DNA from: Chrysomallon squamiferum
Lineage: Eukaryota; Mollusca; Gastropoda; Neomphalida; Peltospiridae
Assembly (NCBI GenBank): GCA_012295275.1
Contig: CM022675.1
Span: 1,090,581-1,100,580 of the forward strand
DNA length: 10,000 nt
Reading direction: 5' to 3'
Position numbers and translations under genes: made by a program. A model generated the notes under the pieces. The model did not search any database, was not told the origin of the DNA, and saw only the letters and a list, made by a program, of their open reading frames with translations. Within the stretch, counting starts at the first letter, position 1; each line of letters begins with the position of its first letter. Below are positions 7,270-10,000 of this stretch, piece after piece.

Positions 7270-7516
7270 GTTACTGCGTTTTCTGTTTTTCTTTTCTTTC
7301 TTTCTTTTCATTCTTCTAGCTTTTCTTTCCTTTCACTGCAACTTTTTCTTTCATTCCTATCTTTTTTCATTGTTTCTTTCTTTCTTTTTTCTTTCACTTT
7401 TCTTTGTTTCATTCTCTTTTCTTTCATTTTTCTTTCCTTTCACGGTCTCTTTTTTCTTTCATTCATTCTATTTTTCTCTTCCCTTTCTTTGTTCTCTTTT
7501 CTTTTTCTACATTTCC
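7270..7516. repeat. TTTC-rich pyrimidine tract
   Basis: About 240 bases of imperfect TTTC/TTTTC repeats with CATTC interruptions, almost all pyrimidine on the + strand. The Phe/Ser/Leu-rich open frame across it (7232-7618) reflects the repeat; I do not call it a gene. Confidence 0.9.
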
Positions 7517-7830
7517 TACTTCACTTTTGGTCAGAAAACTCGGTTATGGAAGATAAAACAAGCGAGTGTGGTAAAAATATTCCTCAGAAAAGGTCGGTTA
7601 ACAATACTTAACATTTAGAAGCAAATATCAGGACAGAGTCACGTGACCCGACTTACGACCGCGAGTTTACGGCCGCCAGAAAGAGATAATTTTTAACGAC
7701 AACTTAACACGAAAATAAACAACGAAATTGAAGAAAACTGACGCGAGCTATGAATAGACCTACGCACGAGCGAAAGTGAAATTAACGAGACGTCTTGAAA
7801 ATATCAAATCTTGTTAAAGTTGACACAAGT
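7517..7830. promoter_or_regulatory. Unique CpG-bearing segment with E-box and IRF-like site
   Basis: A palindromic E-box, GTCACGTGAC at 7638-7647, is followed by CCGACTTACGACCGCG, which contains a near copy (CTTACGACC, 7651-7659) of the ATTACGACC core. GAAAGTGAAA at 7772-7781 matches the IRF pattern GAAANNGAAA. The stretch 7640-7800 has more CpG than its neighbours. No TATA box or coding exon is seen. Confidence 0.3.
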
Positions 7831-7862
7831 AATAAAAATAAAAATAAAAATAAAAATAAAAA
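7829..7862. repeat. (AAAAT)n pentamer repeat
   Basis: AAAAT-type pentamer units ending in a run of A. Confidence 0.93.
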
Positions 7863-8176
7863 AAGCAATTACAAAAATTGACACGTTTTGAAAAAAATAT
7901 GCATACTGGATTTTGGAGATTTTAAAATTTGTCTTGTTACAGGTAAATATGTATAATTTTAAAACCGACACGTTTGTTGAATGACCTTCTTGATACTTGT
8001 GTGAATTTTAAAACTGTCTGACTGTACGTAACAATATAACACAATATCTCTGATATGTTTATACACCGTGTGTGTTTTACACTCAATCCTGGGACTGATT
8101 CATTTGATTTATTGCACGTAATTGTTGAACATTTTTATTCTGACGCATTGTTTATAGAAATACTTCCTAGAAATTT
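7863..8176. other. AT-rich unique sequence, no gene seen
   Basis: TTTTAAAA recurs three times (about 7920, 7958 and 8007) and GACACGTTT twice (about 7880 and 7967), suggesting an old short duplication. A donor-like CAGGTAAAT is near 7940 on the + strand with no exon to support it. Confidence 0.4.
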
Positions 8177-8275
8177 ATTTATTTATTTATTTATTTGTTT
8201 GTTTGTTTGTTTGTTTATCTTGATGATATCGATTGTTTTGCTGCAAAAATATTTATTTATTTATTTATTTATAAA
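8177..8275. repeat. (ATTT)n and (GTTT)n microsatellites
   Basis: ATTT then GTTT tetramers at 8177-8218, and a second ATTT array at about 8250-8272. Confidence 0.93.
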
Positions 8276-8406
8276 ATGCGATTGCATTACTGTAATAGTA
8301 TAGTTTGGTTTTAGTTAAATCAACATAAGGACTGAACATTTTATGTTTTACTTTAAACTGATATAAAACGAGAAAAAAAATGTTTGTCTTTGGTAAATTT
8401 ACATTT

Positions 8407-8417
8407 TACTAAAAAAA

Positions 8418-8448
<31 letters not shown>

Positions 8449-8450
8449 AC
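8407..8450. repeat. (AAAT)n microsatellite
   Basis: AAAT tetramers. On the - strand this is (ATTT)n, beginning about a dozen bases into the intron after the 8462 donor. Confidence 0.94.
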
Positions 8451-8461
8451 AAAAATCTTAC

Positions 8462-8606
8462 CTGAACGTCATCGATGCATTGCTAAACACAAAACGTCTT
8501 CAACGCCCACATTTTGACGCAAACATCATCATCACCAACATCGTCGTCGCTTCGAACACTTTCTTCGAGTTCCCGACGTCTCCACTGACGACGAACCACG
8601 TCTCCT
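8462..8606 (-). other. Probable first exon of a - strand gene
   Basis: From a start predicted about 30 bases after the - strand TATA box, the transcript would run to a perfect donor, CAG then GTAAGA, with GT at 8461-8460. CpG density is very high (about 24 CpG in the 225 bases from 8461). Most of it looks like 5' UTR: a frame open from 8686 stops at 8485-8483 and includes the TATA box, so it is not convincing. An ATG at 8541 gives 13 codons only. The last ATG, 8472-8470, reads ATG ACG TTC AG into the donor (phase 2), which matches the phase of the exon candidates ending at 4689 and 3412, but its start context is weak (T at -3). The gene itself is unknown. Confidence 0.4.
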
Positions 8607-8628
8607 AACATCCTCGTCCCCGTCCACG

Positions 8629-8637
8629 TTTTATATA
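8629..8637 (-). promoter_or_regulatory. TATA box in a CpG-rich island
   Basis: The - strand reads GTATATAAAACG. It sits in the only long CpG-rich stretch of the window (about 8460-8960), with a GC/KLF-type box GGGGCGTG at 8676-8683 (+ strand reading) about 40 bases upstream. A donor lies about 145 bases past the predicted start. Position, composition and downstream donor agree on a - strand promoter. Confidence 0.45.
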
Positions 8638-8683
8638 CAACCCCGGAGTGCGTCGTGGTCGCAGCCTCACAGCGAGGGGCGTG

Positions 8684-8960
8684 CACATTAAAAGATATGA
8701 GTCGCTTAGCAAATTCCGATCATGCACGAACTTGCACGCTTTCTCACGAAAAGTGCCGAATAGGCGTGTTGCCGTCCCGTCACCCATAATTAAAACTGGA
8801 TGCACTGGTAATCGGCGTATCAAAGACGTGAAAGCTGATACACGCTAATTAAGTCGCCGCGGAACAAAGCACAGATTCATTGTAACGCGCGACACTCGAT
8901 ACAGGGGACCTTTGGATAATATCTGCGTGACACTGCTGAAAAGATATACACACTGCGAAG
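8684..8960. other. CpG-rich unique sequence upstream of the promoter
   Basis: GC-richer DNA with frames open on both strands (8605-8823 on -, 8648-8848 on +), expected where stop codons are rare. Neither has splice or start support. GCACGAACTTGCACG near 8724 is a short direct repeat. It most likely holds upstream regulatory DNA. Confidence 0.4.
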
Positions 8961-9016
8961 TTCACTGCGAAAATTAATAAAGCAAAAGTTATATACTAAC
9001 GTACAGGATTACAGCT

Positions 9017-9043
9017 AAAAAAAAAAAAAAAAAAAAAAAAAAA
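9017..9043. repeat. A27 homopolymer
   Basis: 27 consecutive A residues after ACAGCT. No retroposed body or target-site duplication is evident. Confidence 0.95.
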
Positions 9044-9081
9044 CAACTATGTTGTATTTTGTGAACCTCTGTTTTAATAAT

Positions 9082-9332
<251 letters not shown>

Positions 9333-9380
9333 GTATTTATTTTTTGGATTTTTTTTAAATGAAAAAAATGAAAGAGAAAA

Positions 9381-9778
9381 TTGATTACGACCATTTTGTG
9401 TTTTTTTACTAAGAGTGTGATCTATAAATAGAGAAAGATATGGTGTCGTAAAAGCAATAAATAAATAAAAATTTATTCTAACTTATTAAATATTGATATC
9501 ACTGATAAGAAATCGAAGATTTATACGACCATATGTCAAATGCAGAATCTGTTTGTGCGTGTTACGAGGGTTGTGTGTACTGTGAGTGTGATCTATAAAT
9601 ATGTATATGTCTGTGTGTTTGTGTAATATCGGGTTAGATGTGGTGTATATCTCTGTATGTTGTGTATATGTCTGTGTGCAATAAATAAATAAGTATGTAG
9701 TATGTTAAAATAAAATATTCTGTGTATTATTAAATATTGATATAGTATGTTGTGTATATAAGAAATCGAAGATTTATA
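9381..9778 (+). repeat. Tandem duplication with an expanded second copy
   Basis: Two copies carry the same ordered blocks: ACGACCAT (9387 and 9525), GAGTGTGATCTATAAATA (9413-9430 and 9584-9601), GAT-TGGTGT (9437 and 9638), GCAATAAATAAATAA (9454-9468 and 9678-9692), TTATTAAATATTGATAT (9483-9499 and 9727-9743) and AAGAAATCGAAGATTTATA (9507-9525 and 9760-9778). Copy 1 is about 139 bases and copy 2 about 254; the excess is TG/TATG-rich sequence between the blocks. Similarity continues past each end (ATGTCAA then TGCAGA at about 9533 and 9789). No coding content. Confidence 0.85.
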
Positions 9779-10000
9779 GTCTTTGTTTATGTCAATATGT
9801 TGCAGATATCTGTCTGTGTGTCTGAAAGTATATCTCTGTATGTTTGTGTATCTGAAAGTATATCTAGTATTAATGTCTGTGTGTTTTCTTTATAATATAT
9901 GTATATGTCTGTATATGTCTGTGTGTTTGTGTTTGAATGAATATATCTGTATGTTTGTATATGTCTGAATGTATATATGTCTGTGCTTGTCTGTATGAAT
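9779..10000. repeat. TG/TATGTCTG-rich imperfect repeats
   Basis: Imperfect TGTCTGTGTG, TATGTCTG and ATCTGAAAGTATATCT units; the last appears twice near 9820 and 9850. The pattern runs off the window end. The Cys/Val/Tyr-rich frame here is an artefact. Confidence 0.8.

Noticed and set aside
7232-7618. 128-residue Phe/Ser/Leu-rich frame that resembles membrane protein
   Set aside because: The hydrophobic composition comes from the TTTC-rich tract; no codon bias, and the start has no supporting signals.
8055-8303. 82-residue + strand frame with Phe/Ile/Leu/Tyr runs
   Set aside because: Its second half is read from (ATTT)n and (GTTT)n repeats and the first half has no splice or promoter context.
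8605-8848. Overlapping open frames on both strands in the CpG-rich island
   Set aside because: Stops are rare in GC-rich DNA; neither frame has splice or start support, and the - strand one runs through the TATA box.
9421-9600. CTATAAATA strings resembling TATA boxes
   Set aside because: They belong to the duplicated repeat unit (9421 and 9592) and no transcript start is suggested.

Overview
This window looks like non-coding-rich DNA from an animal genome. It is strongly AT-rich and packed with long, nearly pure microsatellites: (CT)n/(GA)n, (AAT)n, (ACT)n, (GAT)n, (GAA)n, (AAAT)n, (CA)n and long A runs. There are no compact operon-like genes, and short islands of higher GC are bounded by GT-AG splice signals. 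A marine invertebrate, perhaps a mollusc, would fit, but that is an inference from texture and not from any recognised gene. No rRNA, tRNA, CRISPR array or recognisable transposase or reverse transcriptase was seen.

Layout. 1-137: (CT)n array leading into a clear 3' splice acceptor. 138-553: the best-supported coding segment, a terminal + strand exon (about 138 residues, unknown family) with tandem stop codons. 554-1300: probable 3' UTR or downstream DNA with (TAA)n arrays and a textbook AATAAA plus GT-rich poly(A) site near 1272. 1398-1490: (CT)n. 1789-1993: degenerate repeats with an ATTACGACC core, lying just upstream of two CCAAT boxes, a TATA box and a possible short first exon (2195-2269, +). 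2281-2358: (GA)n. 2780-3120: microsatellites. 3175-3412: a good candidate internal exon on the - strand. 3449-4440: microsatellites and purine-rich DNA. 4485-4689: a weaker - strand exon candidate. 4800-5900: A-rich, (AAT)n and (GAT)n DNA with an interferon-response-type site at 5193. 5960-6044: E-boxes and CRE-like sites with a perfect inverted repeat. 6600-6652: a palindrome cluster. 6711-7860: more microsatellites with isolated promoter-like sites. 8460-8960: a CpG-rich island with a - strand TATA box and a perfect splice donor, the likely 5' end of a - strand gene. 9127-9328: (CA)n then (CT)n. 9381-9778: a tandem duplication whose second copy is swollen by TG-rich sequence, fading into TG/TATG-rich DNA to the end.

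How it may fit together. A + strand gene ends at 553. A - strand gene may start near 8606 and use the 4485-4689 and/or 3175-3412 exons; the reading phases permit either join to exon 1, but not the two in series. This - strand model is a hypothesis needing RNA evidence. No new biological system could be demonstrated. The most worthwhile leads are the orphan exons, the ATTACGACC repeats at a promoter-like site, the 9.4-9.8 kb tandem duplication, and the complementary microsatellites that could pair in a long transcript.
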